Positions 1 to 8,599 of a stretch of 64,000 nt of DNA are shown here, in pieces. Below the pieces are notes generated by a model. It was not told the DNA's origin. It did no database searches and was given only the letters and a program-made list of their open reading frames with translations. Position 1 is the first letter of the stretch; each line of letters opens with the position of its first letter. The position numbers and the translations under genes are program-made. Source of the DNA: Mesorhizobium sp. L-2-11 (GTDB taxonomy: Bacteria > Pseudomonadota > Alphaproteobacteria > Rhizobiales > Rhizobiaceae); assembly GCF_016756595.1 (NCBI RefSeq), contig NZ_AP023257.1, positions 4,728,001 to 4,792,000 of the forward strand. The letters run 5' to 3'.

Positions 1-421
1 AGCGGTCGGCAAGCTTGACCAGAAGCACGCGAACGTCTTCCGATATCGCCAGCAAGAGCTTGCGCAGGTTTTCCGCCTGCTCGGCCTTCTTGGAGACGAG
101 GTCGAGTTTCTTCAGCTTGGTCAGGCCTTCGACCAGCTTGCCCATTTCCGGACCGAACAGCTCGTCGATCTCGGCCCTGGTCGCCGTGGTGTCCTCGATC
201 GTGTCGTGCAGCAAGGCAACCGCGATGGTCGCCTCATCCATGTGCATTTCGGTGAGGATGGCGGCGACTTCGAGCGGGTGCGAGAAATAAGGATCGCCGG
301 AGGCGCGCTTCTGGTGACCATGCTTCTGCATGGCGTAAACATAGGCCTTGTTGAGCAGCGCCTCGTTGACGTCAGGCTTGTAGCGCTGGACGCGCTCGAC
401 AAGCTCATACTGACGCATCAT
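1..421 (-). CDS. RelA/SpoT-family (p)ppGpp synthetase/hydrolase, N-terminal part
   Basis: This gene is cut by the window edge. About 140 N-terminal residues are visible and the rest lies before base 1. The protein starts MMRQYELVERVQ and contains the HD phosphohydrolase core, with HPLEVAAILTEM and VALLHDTIEDT providing the paired His and His-Asp metal ligands. RSH enzymes make and degrade the stringent-response alarmone (p)ppGpp in the cytoplasm. rpoZ lies 111 bases upstream on the same strand, the usual rpoZ-rsh order in alphaproteobacteria. Two adjacent ATGs (421 and 418) could both serve as start. Whether the synthetase, TGS and ACT domains are intact cannot be seen here. Confidence 0.93.
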   Translation of the reverse strand, partial: MMRQYELVERVQRYKPDVNEALLNKAYVYAMQKHGHQKRASGDPYFSHPLEVAAILTEMHMDEATIAVALLHDTIEDTTATRAEIDELFGPEMGKLVEGLTKLKKLDLVSKKAEQAENLRKLLLAISEDVRVLLVKLADR

Positions 422-532
422 GGGCGGGATCTCGCAGTGCTGAAATGAATCATGCGCCGCACTGGCGTACGGCGCATGTCATAGATAACCACGAAACCGC
501 CGGCGCGAAAGTGTCGGCGGCCGGTGGGAAGA

Positions 533-934
533 TTAATAATCGTCGCTTTTTTCCGGCGGCACCAGACCTTCGATGCCGGCCAGGAGGTCTTCCTCGGTCA
601 TGCGGTCGAAGGTGATGTTGTCCTCGGTGTCGTCAGCGTCGGTTGCCGCAGCGGCGGTACCCGTCTGGTCGGCGATCGCCTCGCCGTCGGCTTCCGGCTC
701 ATCAACCTCGACATGCTTCTGCAGCGAGTGGATCAAGTCTTCCTTGAGGTCGTCGGGCGACAATGTCTCCTCGGCGATCTCGCGCAGCGCGATGACCGGA
801 TTCTTGTCGTTGTCACGAGGAACGGTGATCTGCGCGCCCTGGCTGATCTGACGGGCGCGGTGGCCGGCCAGAAGCACGAGCTCGAAGCGGTTGTTGACCT
901 TGTCGATGCAATCTTCAACGGTTACGCGGGCCAT
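533..934 (-). CDS. rpoZ: DNA-directed RNA polymerase omega subunit
   Basis: The 133-residue protein begins [19 protein letters not shown] and continues with [14 protein letters not shown], the conserved omega-subunit core in the first 60 residues. Omega chaperones the beta-prime subunit and is a partner for ppGpp. The acidic tail after residue 75 is typical of alphaproteobacterial omega proteins and explains the length above the roughly 90 residues of E. coli. The gene lies immediately upstream of the RelA/SpoT gene on the same strand, so the pair may be co-transcribed, although 111 bases separate them. Confidence 0.96.
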   Translation of the reverse strand: MARVTVEDCIDKVNNRFELVLLAGHRARQISQGAQITVPRDNDKNPVIALREIAEETLSPDDLKEDLIHSLQKHVEVDEPEADGEAIADQTGTAAAATDADDTEDNITFDRMTEEDLLAGIEGLVPPEKSDDY

Positions 935-1243
935 GAGCTGCCCCTTTCATGCCTGGATTTGATGGAAAACAGGCGCGGTCCATAACCCGAACGCCGCCAA
1001 AATACAAGCTTTTTGGCAATACCAGGTCGGGGGCCAGGCCCGGGGCCGGGTCAAGCCCAGTCTGGGCGCTCGCCGCCTGCGACATACGGCACCGATCACA
1101 ATTGCTTGCTGTGCAGCATCATACCCTTGGATTGCCGTAAAAGCGGCGTTATCTCAAATGACGAAAGGTCAGCCGGTTATTTCAAGCCGACCGATAGTCA
1201 CGCGCATTTGGACGACCGCTTATTTTCGAAAAGGAATATTTCC
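935..1243. other. Intergenic region between divergent rpoZ and NYN-domain gene
   Basis: This 309-base region must hold the promoters of both divergent genes. It contains a GC-rich direct-repeat-like stretch near 1025-1055 and an AT-rich segment before 1244. I see no RNA gene, no strong terminator and no convincing ORF. An open frame continues upstream from the NYN gene to 1013, but it has no ribosome site and no family similarity. Confidence 0.5.
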
Positions 1244-1825
1244 ATGTTCGACCCTCGTGAGAAAATCGCTCTTTTCATCGACGGTGCCAATCTTTACGCC
1301 ACCTCGCGCGCGCTCGGCTTCGACATCGACTACCGCAGGCTTTTGTCGAGCTTCCAGAAGCGCGGCTACCTGCTGCGTGCCTACTACTACACCGCGCTGG
1401 TCGAGGATCAGGAATATTCCTCGATCCGGCCGCTGATCGATTGGCTCGACTATAACGGCTTCAAGGTGGTGACCAAGCCGGCCAAGGAGTTCACCGACTC
1501 GACCGGCCGCCGCAAGATCAAGGGCAATATGGATATAGAGCTGACCGTCGATGCGCTGGAACTCGCCGATGTCGTCGACCACTATGTCATCTTTTCCGGC
1601 GACGGCGATTTCCGCACGCTGGTCGAGGCGCTGCAGCGGCGCGGGCGCAAGGTCTCGATCGTCTCGACCATGGCTTCGCAGCCGCCGATGATTTCCGACG
1701 ATCTGCGCCGCCAGGCCGATCATTTCATCGACCTGATGACCTTGAAGAGCGATGTCGGCCGCGATCCGTCCGAGCGGCCGGTGCGCCGGCCCGAACCGGC
1801 CGAAGTCGACGAGGACGAGTATTGA
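1244..1825 (+). CDS. NYN-domain (LabA/DUF88-like) protein, putative ribonuclease
   Basis: The 193-residue protein carries the PIN-like NYN fold. The acidic metal-binding positions are visible in LFIDGANLY (near residue 12), KGNMDIELTVDAL and FSGDGDF. Family members are metal-dependent RNases or RNA-binding proteins of mostly unknown target. The C-terminus is charged (RPVRRPEPAEVDEDEY). I chose ATG 1244 because AAGGA lies just upstream and the family similarity begins there. The stop TGA overlaps the TTG start of the next gene by four bases (TTGA), which suggests translational coupling with the uracil-DNA glycosylase. Confidence 0.88.
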   Translation: MFDPREKIALFIDGANLYATSRALGFDIDYRRLLSSFQKRGYLLRAYYYTALVEDQEYSSIRPLIDWLDYNGFKVVTKPAKEFTDSTGRRKIKGNMDIELTVDALELADVVDHYVIFSGDGDFRTLVEALQRRGRKVSIVSTMASQPPMISDDLRRQADHFIDLMTLKSDVGRDPSERPVRRPEPAEVDEDEY

Positions 1826-2499
1826 CGGCGGCGGTCTTGACCGCTCCCCTGGTCGCGTCCTCCGAACCCGATCGCGACTGCCCGCTCTGCCCGCGGCTGC
1901 ATGCATTTAGAGCGCTATGGCGGCAGCGCGAGCCGTCCTGGTTCAATGCGCCGGTGCCGACCTTCCTGCCGCCCGAGGGCGAGGATGCGGTGCGGCTGCT
2001 GATCGTCGGACTGGCGCCGGGCCTGCGCGGGGCAAACCGCACCGGGCGCCCCTTCACCGGCGATTTTGCCGGCGACCTGCTCTACAACACGCTGATCGCA
2101 CACGGCTTTGCGCGCGGCCAATTCAAGGCGCGGCCCGATGACGGGCTGGAACTTGTCGGCACGGCGATTACCAATGCAGTTCGCTGCGTGCCGCCGGACA
2201 ACAAGCCGGCCGGCGCCGAGATTGCCACCTGCCGGAGGTTCCTGGTGCCGACGATCGCGCGGTTTGAAAACCTGCGCGCCGTGCTGGCGCTGGGCTCGAT
2301 CGCGCACCAATCGACCGTGCGGGCGCTCGGCCAGCGTGTCGCCGCTTATCCGTTCAAGCATGGCGGGCAGCAGCGAACCAATGGCGTGACGCTGTTTTCC
2401 AGCTATCATTGCTCGCGCTACAACACCAACACCGGCGTGCTGACGGAAGCAATGTTCGTCAACGTCTTCAGGGAGATAGCGGCGTTTCTGGAGAGATAG
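1822..2499 (+). CDS. Family 5 uracil-DNA glycosylase (UDGb)
   Basis: The 225-residue protein has both UDGb signatures: GLAPGLRGANRTGRPFTGD (residues 63-81) and HCSRYNTNTG (196-205). Four cysteines (C20, C23, C122, C137) are spaced as expected for the [4Fe-4S] cluster of this family. UDGb removes uracil, and often hypoxanthine, from DNA at the start of base-excision repair. The start is TTG at 1822, overlapping the NYN gene stop. The last 32 bases run convergently into the lysozyme gene on the other strand. The other UDG-superfamily protein in the window (36603-37484) has lost half of these cysteines. Confidence 0.92.
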   Translation: MTAAVLTAPLVASSEPDRDCPLCPRLHAFRALWRQREPSWFNAPVPTFLPPEGEDAVRLLIVGLAPGLRGANRTGRPFTGDFAGDLLYNTLIAHGFARGQFKARPDDGLELVGTAITNAVRCVPPDNKPAGAEIATCRRFLVPTIARFENLRAVLALGSIAHQSTVRALGQRVAAYPFKHGGQQRTNGVTLFSSYHCSRYNTNTGVLTEAMFVNVFREIAAFLER

Positions 2500-3211
2500 A
2501 TTCGGGCGGTGGCGCAAACAGCTCGGCCAATTTCTGCGGCCCGCCCCGAAGCACATTCAGATCGACATCGCCGGTGATGCCGTCGACCCGACCGCTGTCG
2601 TGGTACTGCCAATAGATCCAGTCGTCATGACCCGGCTGCAGCGCCAGTGAACGAACCCAGCGCGGGCGGCAGGCGATCTGGCCGGCATAGGCTCGTGCCG
2701 CGTCGTCGGTCACATAGAGGATCGCCGTCTTGCCGAAAGCTGCCTCGACAGGGCCGAGGAAAGCCGAGAGTTCAACGCCCAATTCTTCGGGCGATGGCCG
2801 CCGCGGGCAATTGCCGACGAATTCGATATCCACCACCGGCGGCAGCAGCCGTTGATCGCGCGGCACGACGGAGATGAAATTCTTCGCCTGATCGGCGCCA
2901 GGCCGGCAGAAGGTGAAGAAATGATAGGCGCCGACCGCCAGACCAGCCGCACGCGCCCCACGCAGATTGGCGGCGAAGGCATCGTCGACATGGTCGCCGC
3001 CCTCGGTTGCCTTGATGATGGCGAAGGCGACATCGTCGGCGGCAACACGCCGCCAGTCGATCTGTGGTTGGTGATGGGAAACGTCGATGCCCCTGACCGG
3101 ATATTTGCCGCGGTCCGGAGAAAACGGTTGGAAGTAGAAATAACCGGCGGCCGCGACAAGGCACACCAGGATCAGGCTGGCCGCACCCCAAAGGACAATC
3201 CGGTTCTTCAA
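2468..3211 (-). CDS. Glycoside hydrolase family 25 lysozyme (muramidase)
   Basis: This is a membrane-anchored or secreted GH25 domain. A hydrophobic N-terminal segment (IVLWGAASLILVCLVAAAG) is followed by RGIDVSHHQPQIDW, the DxSxxQ-type GH25 start, then FAIIKATEGG, VGAYHFF and DIEF, where the catalytic acids of the family lie. It would cleave the beta-1,4 bond between MurNAc and GlcNAc in peptidoglycan. I prefer the TTG at 3211, preceded by AGGGATAGG, because an upstream GTG at 3325 would place two perfect hairpins (3272-3297 and 3298-3312) inside the coding sequence and overlap smpB. Start confidence is moderate. The 3' end overlaps the UDGb gene. Confidence 0.85.
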   Translation of the reverse strand: MKNRIVLWGAASLILVCLVAAAGYFYFQPFSPDRGKYPVRGIDVSHHQPQIDWRRVAADDVAFAIIKATEGGDHVDDAFAANLRGARAAGLAVGAYHFFTFCRPGADQAKNFISVVPRDQRLLPPVVDIEFVGNCPRRPSPEELGVELSAFLGPVEAAFGKTAILYVTDDAARAYAGQIACRPRWVRSLALQPGHDDWIYWQYHDSGRVDGITGDVDLNVLRGGPQKLAELFAPPPESISPETPLSP

Positions 3212-3271
3212 AAGCGGCCTATCCCTGTTGAACCGCCCTGCCCTCCGCAATGGCTGCAGGCGTTCGTCGCT

Positions 3272-3312
3272 CGAAAAGCCAAATCCTTGGCTTTTCGTCC
3301 GCTTTGCGGACC
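3272..3312 (-). terminator. Tandem hairpins after smpB
   Basis: CGAAAAGCCAA (3272-3282) and its complement (3287-3297) form an 11-bp perfect stem with a 4-nt loop. A second hairpin, GTCCGC-TTT-GCGGAC, occupies 3298-3312. They lie directly downstream of the smpB stop (3318) on the minus strand and are best read as its terminator or 3'-end stabiliser. They argue against the longest reading of the lysozyme frame. Confidence 0.55.
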
Positions 3313-3317
3313 ACTCC

Positions 3318-3797
3318 TCACCCACGCTCCTTCAGCAGCCGGCCCTTTTCGCGCGACCAGTCGCGCTGCTTTTCGGTTTCGCGCTTGTCGTGCAGTTTCT
3401 TGCCGCGGCCGACGGCGAGCAAAAGCTTCGCCCGGCCCTGTTCGTTGAAATAGATCTTTAGCGGCACCAGCGTCATGCCTTCGCGATCGACGCTCTGCGC
3501 CAGCTTGGCCATCTCGCGCTTGTTGAGCAGGAGCTTGCGGCGCCGGCGCGGCTCATGGTTGAAGCGGTTGGCCTGCAGATATTCCGGCAGATAGGAGTTG
3601 ATCAGCCAGATCTCGCCGCCCTCGACTGAGGCATAGCTGTCCTGGATGTTGGCCTGGCCCTGGCGCAGTGACTTCACCTCGGTGCCGGTCAGCACCAGGC
3701 CGGCCTCGATCGTGTCGAGCACCTCGTAGGAAAACCGCGCCTTGCGGTTTTCCGCAACGGTCTTGTTGTTGGGATCGGCTTTTCTGACCTGGTTCAT
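3318..3797 (-). CDS. smpB: SsrA-binding protein SmpB
   Basis: The 159-residue protein is full length and has [19 protein letters not shown], the core [19 protein letters not shown] and the lysine/arginine-rich tail ([18 protein letters not shown]) that inserts into the ribosomal mRNA channel. SmpB binds tmRNA and delivers it to stalled ribosomes for trans-translation. The ssrA gene itself is not in this window. smpB follows dapA by 25 bases on the same strand, so the two are probably co-transcribed. Confidence 0.97.
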   Translation of the reverse strand: MNQVRKADPNNKTVAENRKARFSYEVLDTIEAGLVLTGTEVKSLRQGQANIQDSYASVEGGEIWLINSYLPEYLQANRFNHEPRRRRKLLLNKREMAKLAQSVDREGMTLVPLKIYFNEQGRAKLLLAVGRGKKLHDKRETEKQRDWSREKGRLLKERG

Positions 3798-3822
3798 GAT
3801 GCGGAGAGGTGGGGGCTTATTG

Positions 3823-4704
3823 CTAGTTAATCAAGCCGGCGTGCTTCATCGCCGCATCGATCTTTTCGGCGGTCGACGGCTCGACGGTGAGCAGCGGCGA
3901 ACGCAGCACGTTCTCGATCTTGCCGAGCTTCGACAGCGCATATTTCGCGCCGGACACGCCGGGCTCCAGGAAAATCGCCTTGTGCAGCGGCAGCAGGCGG
4001 TCCTGCAACTCCAGCGCCTTGGCGTTGTCGCCGGAAAGCGTCGCCTCCTGGAATTCGGCGCACAGCCGCGGTGCGACATTCGCCGTCACCGAGATGCAGC
4101 CGACGCCGCCATGGGCGTTGAAACCGAGCGCCGAGGCGTCCTCGCCGGAAAGCTGGATGAAATCCTTGCCGCAGGTGGCGCGCTGCTCGGAAACCCGCTC
4201 GACCTTGCCGGTGGCGTCCTTGACGCCGATGATGTTCTTGAAGTCGTGCACCAGCTGGCCCATCGTCTCGGGCATCATGTCGATCACCGAGCGCGGCGGA
4301 ATGTTGTAGATGATGATCGGCAGGCTGGTCGCCTTGGCGATCGCGGCGAAATGCGCGTAGAGGCCGCGCTGCGTCGGCCTGTTGTAGTAAGGCGTGACGA
4401 CAAGTGCCGCGTCGGCGCCTGCCTTCTCGGCATATTGCACCAGGCCGACCGCCTCTTCGGTGTTGTTGGAGCCGGCGCCGGCGACGACCGGAACCCGGCC
4501 CTTGGCCACCTCGATGCAGACCTTGACGACCTGGCGGTGCTCGTCATGCGACAGCGTCGGCGACTCGCCGGTGGTGCCGACCGGAACCACGCCGGTCGTG
4601 CCTTCAGCGATCTGCCAGGCGATGAAGGCGCGAAACGCTTTCTCGTCGAAACGGCCGCTCTTTTCGAACGGTGTCACGAGCGCGGTAAGCGAGCCTCTCA
4701 GCAT
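3823..4704 (-). CDS. dapA: 4-hydroxy-tetrahydrodipicolinate synthase
   Basis: DapA condenses pyruvate with aspartate semialdehyde at the first committed step of the lysine and diaminopimelate pathway. Visible motifs are [18 protein letters not shown], the catalytic-tyrosine region [14 protein letters not shown], and GVKDATG with the Schiff-base lysine. At about 293 residues it has normal family length. I prefer the ATG at 4704 ([13 protein letters not shown]); an in-frame ATG at 4713 would add three residues. It lies upstream of smpB on the same strand. Confidence 0.96.
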   Translation of the reverse strand: MLRGSLTALVTPFEKSGRFDEKAFRAFIAWQIAEGTTGVVPVGTTGESPTLSHDEHRQVVKVCIEVAKGRVPVVAGAGSNNTEEAVGLVQYAEKAGADAALVVTPYYNRPTQRGLYAHFAAIAKATSLPIIIYNIPPRSVIDMMPETMGQLVHDFKNIIGVKDATGKVERVSEQRATCGKDFIQLSGEDASALGFNAHGGVGCISVTANVAPRLCAEFQEATLSGDNAKALELQDRLLPLHKAIFLEPGVSGAKYALSKLGKIENVLRSPLLTVEPSTAEKIDAAMKHAGLIN

Positions 4705-4713
4705 GTCGTCCAA

Positions 4714-5028
4714 CTCCTTGGGACTGGCGCATGACCCGAAAATCGGTGTCGATTTACGGAAAGGTCATGCGCCAAATTGAAAGTGCTACAGCGTCCCTTG
4801 CGCGTCCGAGAAGACGCGCGGCGCTGCAGGTGTTTTGTCGTGCGCGCCTTCTAGCCGAAAGCGAAGCGGCGCACCATAGTCTCGACACCGTTGCGCGGCA
4901 AGCATGGCAGTAGTGCCAGCAGGCGCAATTTGAACGTCCTCGACAGCCCTTTGTTTACGGGCTCTTCATCACAGCCAACTAGGCTTCAGCTGATCTGTGC
5001 CTGTTGGTTATGTGCAAGGCAGGAAACG
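4714..5028. other. Intergenic region upstream of dapA and the lytic transglycosylase
   Basis: This 315-base divergent region holds one rhizobial palindrome (4728-4772) and the leader of the transglycosylase gene. AGGAAA at 5021 is the ribosome site for the ATG at 5029. I see no other gene. Confidence 0.5.
4728..4772. repeat. RIME/REP-like palindrome, GCATGACC type
   Basis: GCGCATGACC at the left and GGTCATGCGCC at the right form inverted arms around a core with CGAAAATCG and CGATTTACGG. The same arm logic (GACCATGATCC...GGATCATGGTC) recurs upstream of livK at 28340-28389 and 28550-28598. It is a dispersed intergenic palindrome with no coding content. Confidence 0.6.
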
Positions 5029-7092
5029 ATGAAGACCATGCCGACCAGGCAGCCTCATTTTTTCGCGCTGCTTGGCGCAATCGTCCTGCTGACGCCGATC
5101 CTTGTGGCCGCCGGCAAAATCGATGTGCGGGTCACTTCGGCCATTCCAAGGCCATATCTGCAGGATGCGGGCCTGCCGGATACGGGCCAGCAAGATACGG
5201 GATCTCCGTCCGCCAGTATCGCCAGGCTAAAGAGCGGCCTCGATGCGCTGGCGGCAAACGACATTGCCGGTGCGCGCCAGGTGCGCGACGCCCTGCCGGT
5301 CAATTCGCTCGACCGGCACATCCTTGCCTGGGCGATCGCGCTCTATGGCGGTGACAGGGTGCCAAGCGGCGACATCGCCGATGCTGCGAAAATGTTGCCA
5401 AACTGGCCGGGCATGATCGCCTTGCGCAAGAACAGCGAGCGCGCGCTCTACCGCGAGAACCCCGCGCCTGAGATCGTGGTGCAGGCTTTCGGCGGCAGCC
5501 AGCCGCAAACATCAGAGGGCGTGGTGATCCTCGCCCGCTCCTATGTCGCGCAGGGCAATTTCGAGGCGTCGCGCTCGGTGCTGTCACCTTTCTGGCGCAC
5601 CGAGAAACTGCAAGCCAGGGACGATGCGGCGATCATCCGGGAATTCGGCACGCTGATCCCCGCAGCCGACCACCGTTTCCGCATGGAGCGCATGTTTTAT
5701 GCCGACCGGGTCAATTCGGCGCTGCGCGTCGCCGGCCTTGCCGGCGCCCAGCATCTGGCCGACGCCTGGGCCGCGGCAGACAGGGGCGACAAGAACGCGG
5801 CCAGACTGCTGAAGGCGGTGCCAGCCGCGCAGCGTTCGGCCGGCTATCTCTTCGCCCAAGCCCAATATCTGCGCAAGCAGAAGCAGTTTTCCGACGCCGC
5901 CGCAATGATGATGAAGGCGCCGAGCGACCGCGACGCGCTGATCGACCCGGACGCCTGGTGGGCCGAGCGCCGGGTGCTGTCGCGCGAACTGGTCGACCAG
6001 GGCGAGATGAAGACCGCCTACAGGATAGTCGCCGCGCACGCCGCCGAAACTGCTGCCAACGCGGCCGATGCGGAGTTTCATGCCGGCTGGTACGCGCTGC
6101 GCGGCCTCAACGATCCCACCACCGCTGCCAAGCATTTTGAGCGGATCGCCGGTCTCGCCCAAGGGCCGATATCGCTGTCGCGCGCCTACTACTGGCTCGG
6201 CCGTGCGGCCGAAGCCGGCGGTCCCGGCAGCGCCAGGGATTATTTTAGCCGTGCCGCTGGTTACGGCACGACGTTCTACGGCCAGCTCGCCGGCGAGCGC
6301 GTTGGCCGGCAGGTCCTCAAGATCGCCCATCCGCAGCCGAGCGCCACCGATCACCGGAATTTCGCCAGCCGCGAGGCGGTCAGCGCCATCAAGCGACTGC
6401 AGCAGGCGGGCTATCAGCGCTACGCCGACACGCTTTACCGCGACCTCGCCGGACAGTTGAGCAGTCCCGGAGAGCTGGCGCTGCTGGCCGCGATGGCGGA
6501 AAAGCAGGGCAATCACTTCCTGGCGCTGAAAGTCGGCAAGATCGCCGGCGCGCGCGGCATCGATGTCGGGGCGCTGTCGCATCCGCTCGGCGTCATTCCC
6601 GAGACCGCCAACATTGCCGGCTCCGGCAAGGCGCTGGCCTATGCGATCGCCCGCCAGGAAAGCGAATTCAACATCGGCGCCGTCTCCAACGCCGGCGCAC
6701 GCGGGCTGCTGCAGCTGATGCCGGGGACCGCCCGGCAATTGGCTGAGAAGGCCGGGATGACCTTCTCGCAGGCGCGGCTGACCACCGACGCCGGCTACAA
6801 CGCGACCCTGGGCGCCGCCTTCCTCGGCGAGCAGCTCGGCCGCTTCGACGGCTCCTATGTGCTGACCTTCGCCGGCTACAATGCCGGCCCCAGCCGCGCC
6901 GCCCAGTGGGTGGCCAGATATGGCGACCCGCGCGGCAAGGACATCGACGCCGTCGTCGACTGGATCGAGCGGATTCCCTATACGGAAACAAGAAGTTACG
7001 TCCAGCGCGTGATGGAGAATTACGAAGTCTACAAGATGCGCATTTCCGGCAAGTACGACATTGTCGGGGATTTGGTGAACGGGCGGAGTTGA
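5029..7092 (+). CDS. Soluble lytic murein transglycosylase
   Basis: The 687-residue protein has an N-terminal hydrophobic export segment (FFALLGAIVLLTPILVAAG), a long alpha-superhelical middle with TPR-like repeats, and a C-terminal SLT (GH23) domain. The domain shows YAIARQESEFN with catalytic Glu544, GLLQLMPGTA, and AGYNAGP, followed by YTETRSYVQRV. The enzyme cleaves the glycan strand of peptidoglycan to give 1,6-anhydro-MurNAc ends. ATG 5029 was chosen because AGGAAA precedes it and the export signal starts there. A palindromic repeat begins five bases after the stop. Confidence 0.93.
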   Translation: MKTMPTRQPHFFALLGAIVLLTPILVAAGKIDVRVTSAIPRPYLQDAGLPDTGQQDTGSPSASIARLKSGLDALAANDIAGARQVRDALPVNSLDRHILAWAIALYGGDRVPSGDIADAAKMLPNWPGMIALRKNSERALYRENPAPEIVVQAFGGSQPQTSEGVVILARSYVAQGNFEASRSVLSPFWRTEKLQARDDAAIIREFGTLIPAADHRFRMERMFYADRVNSALRVAGLAGAQHLADAWAAADRGDKNAARLLKAVPAAQRSAGYLFAQAQYLRKQKQFSDAAAMMMKAPSDRDALIDPDAWWAERRVLSRELVDQGEMKTAYRIVAAHAAETAANAADAEFHAGWYALRGLNDPTTAAKHFERIAGLAQGPISLSRAYYWLGRAAEAGGPGSARDYFSRAAGYGTTFYGQLAGERVGRQVLKIAHPQPSATDHRNFASREAVSAIKRLQQAGYQRYADTLYRDLAGQLSSPGELALLAAMAEKQGNHFLALKVGKIAGARGIDVGALSHPLGVIPETANIAGSGKALAYAIARQESEFNIGAVSNAGARGLLQLMPGTARQLAEKAGMTFSQARLTTDAGYNATLGAAFLGEQLGRFDGSYVLTFAGYNAGPSRAAQWVARYGDPRGKDIDAVVDWIERIPYTETRSYVQRVMENYEVYKMRISGKYDIVGDLVNGRS

Positions 7093-7096
7093 TCTT

Positions 7097-7237
7097 CCTT
7101 CTCCCCTTGTGGGAGAAGGTGGCCGCGAAGCGGCCGGATGAGGGGTGTTCCAGCTGGCACCGACGGCACTCCGTCCAGCACCCCTCAACCGTCTCGGCGC
7201 TGCGCGCCGATCCACCTTCTCCCACAGGGGGAGAAGG
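7097..7237. repeat. Palindromic repeat type A, copy 1
   Basis: This repeat is a large dyad. CCTTCTCCCC...GGGAGAAGG forms a small palindrome at each end, and the two halves (ending GATGAGGGGTG and starting CACCCCTCA) mirror each other. Other copies are at 16142-17869 (interrupted), 18337-18482 and 37500-37693. It starts four bases after the transglycosylase stop and may act as its transcription end. Confidence 0.8.
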
Positions 7238-7298
7238 GGGAGCCCGCCCTCGCCTGTAGCAGTCTCGAAGATCCGGCAAAGCGAGGAATCGAATCCAA

Positions 7299-8213
7299 AT
7301 GTCGAGCGGTTTTTCCGACTTCTTCTACACCTCGCCGGACGGGCTTGAACTCCACGCCCGCATCTACGGCGAAGCGAATTCCGGCCACTGGCCGGTCGTC
7401 TGCCTGCCTGGCCTGACCCGCAATTGCCGCGATTTTCATGGACTGGCGCTGCACCTGTCGCGGCGAGCGCAAACGCCGCGAAACATCGTCGCCTTCGACT
7501 ATCGCGGCCGCGGGCAATCCGCCTACGACCCCGATATCGGCCACTACAATGTCGGCGTCGAAGCCGGTGACGTCCTCGCCGGGTTGGCGGCGCTGGGCAT
7601 CGAGGAAGCGGCGTTCATCGGCACGTCACGCGGCGGGCTGATTATCCATGTGCTCGGCGCAATGCGGCCGGCCGTCCTGCGGGCTATCGTGCTCAACGAT
7701 ATCGGCCCGGTGCTCGAGGCCGGCGGTCTCGCCCATATCCGCTCCTATCTCGAGCGCGCGCCGAAGCCGAAAACCCGCGCTGAGGCGCTCAGTGCCGTGC
7801 GCGGCGCGCATGGCAGCGACTTTCCTGCTCTGACCGAGGCGGATTGGGAGCGGATGGTAGCGGCGCTCTACCGAGAGACGGATGAAGGATTATTGCCGGA
7901 TTTCGACCCGAAGCTGGTCGACACGCTGGCGGGTCTCGACCCGACCCAGAAGCTGACAGACATGTGGCCGCAGTTCGAGGCGCTGGCGGTAATACCCTTG
8001 TTCGCCATCCGCGGCGCCAATTCGAAGCTGCTGTCCGCCGAGACCTTCGAACAAATGCGAAACCGTCATCCCTGTGTCGAGACGATCACGGTCGAAGGCC
8101 AAGGCCATGCGCCTTTGCTCGAGACCGGCGGCCTGCCCGGCGCCATCGCCGCTTTTCTGGACAGGGCCGAGCAACGGATCTGTTCACCAAGTAAAACCCA
8201 AGGTCGAAAGTAA
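7299..8213 (+). CDS. Alpha/beta-fold hydrolase
   Basis: The 304-residue protein has the nucleophile elbow GTSRGG with Ser110 and a late histidine in GQGHAPLL (H270). VCLPGLTRNCRDF forms the oxyanion-hole region and FDYRGRGQS the expected strand-turn before it. This is the haloperoxidase/3-oxoadipate-enol-lactonase type of serine hydrolase; the substrate cannot be read from sequence. No signal peptide is visible. It stands alone between a type A repeat and a type C repeat, so the neighbourhood gives no pathway clue. Confidence 0.88.
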   Translation: MSSGFSDFFYTSPDGLELHARIYGEANSGHWPVVCLPGLTRNCRDFHGLALHLSRRAQTPRNIVAFDYRGRGQSAYDPDIGHYNVGVEAGDVLAGLAALGIEEAAFIGTSRGGLIIHVLGAMRPAVLRAIVLNDIGPVLEAGGLAHIRSYLERAPKPKTRAEALSAVRGAHGSDFPALTEADWERMVAALYRETDEGLLPDFDPKLVDTLAGLDPTQKLTDMWPQFEALAVIPLFAIRGANSKLLSAETFEQMRNRHPCVETITVEGQGHAPLLETGGLPGAIAAFLDRAEQRICSPSKTQGRK

Positions 8214-8266
8214 ATCATCCCGGGAGTTTTACGCAGGCCAATCGCTATGACCAAATGTCGACGTCA

Positions 8267-8459
8267 GCGCCGCCCCTCATTGCCCTGCCGGGCATTTCTC
8301 CCCGTATAGTGACGGGGAGAAAGAAGCTGGCCGCGGCCGCGGCGCCTTTATCTGTAACGCTGGTGATTGGCGAAACCGTCGACGACACCGCCCTCTCCCC
8401 GTCCCTATACTGTCCCTATACGGGGAGAGGATGCCGGCAGGCAGGTGAGGGGCAGCGCC
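8267..8459. repeat. Palindromic repeat type C with terminal inverted arms
   Basis: The left arm (GCGCCGCCCCTCATTGCC, then TCTCCCCGTATAG) is mirrored by the right arm ending ATGCCGGCAGGCAGGTGAGG. The right arm contains a tandem 11-bp duplication (GTCCCTATACT at 8401-8422) that the left arm lacks. The interior GATTGGCGAAA is shared with the type B repeat at 23622-23781, so B and C are probably related. It lies 53 bases downstream of the hydrolase gene. Confidence 0.7.
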
Positions 8460-8508
8460 AATGCAGAAAGGAATTCGCCGGACTTGTCCTGCGAAGCGCG
8501 AAGCAGGG

Positions 8509-8599
8509 TGGCGGAGAGGATGGGATTCGAACCCACGAGAAGCTTTTGACCTCTACTCCCTTAGCAGGGGAGCGCCTTCGACCACTCGGCCACCTCTCC
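8509..8599 (-). tRNA. tRNA-Ser (GCT)
   Basis: The minus strand reads GGAGAGGTGGCCGAGTGG at the 5' end, with a 7-bp acceptor stem pairing GGAGAGG and CCTCTCC, discriminator G and an encoded CCA (8509-8511). The anticodon stem CTCCC/GGGAG encloses CTGCTAA, giving anticodon GCT. A long variable arm follows, and the T loop is GTTCGAATC. The 91-nt length and long variable arm fit class II tRNA-Ser. Confidence 0.96.

Noticed and set aside
1013..1243. Upstream extension of the NYN protein
   Set aside because: The extension is GC-rich intergenic sequence without family similarity, and a ribosome site precedes ATG 1244.
8267..8599. Integrated element at the tRNA-Ser gene
   Set aside because: No integrase gene and no duplicate of the tRNA 3' end were found; the adjacent sequence is a dispersed palindrome.
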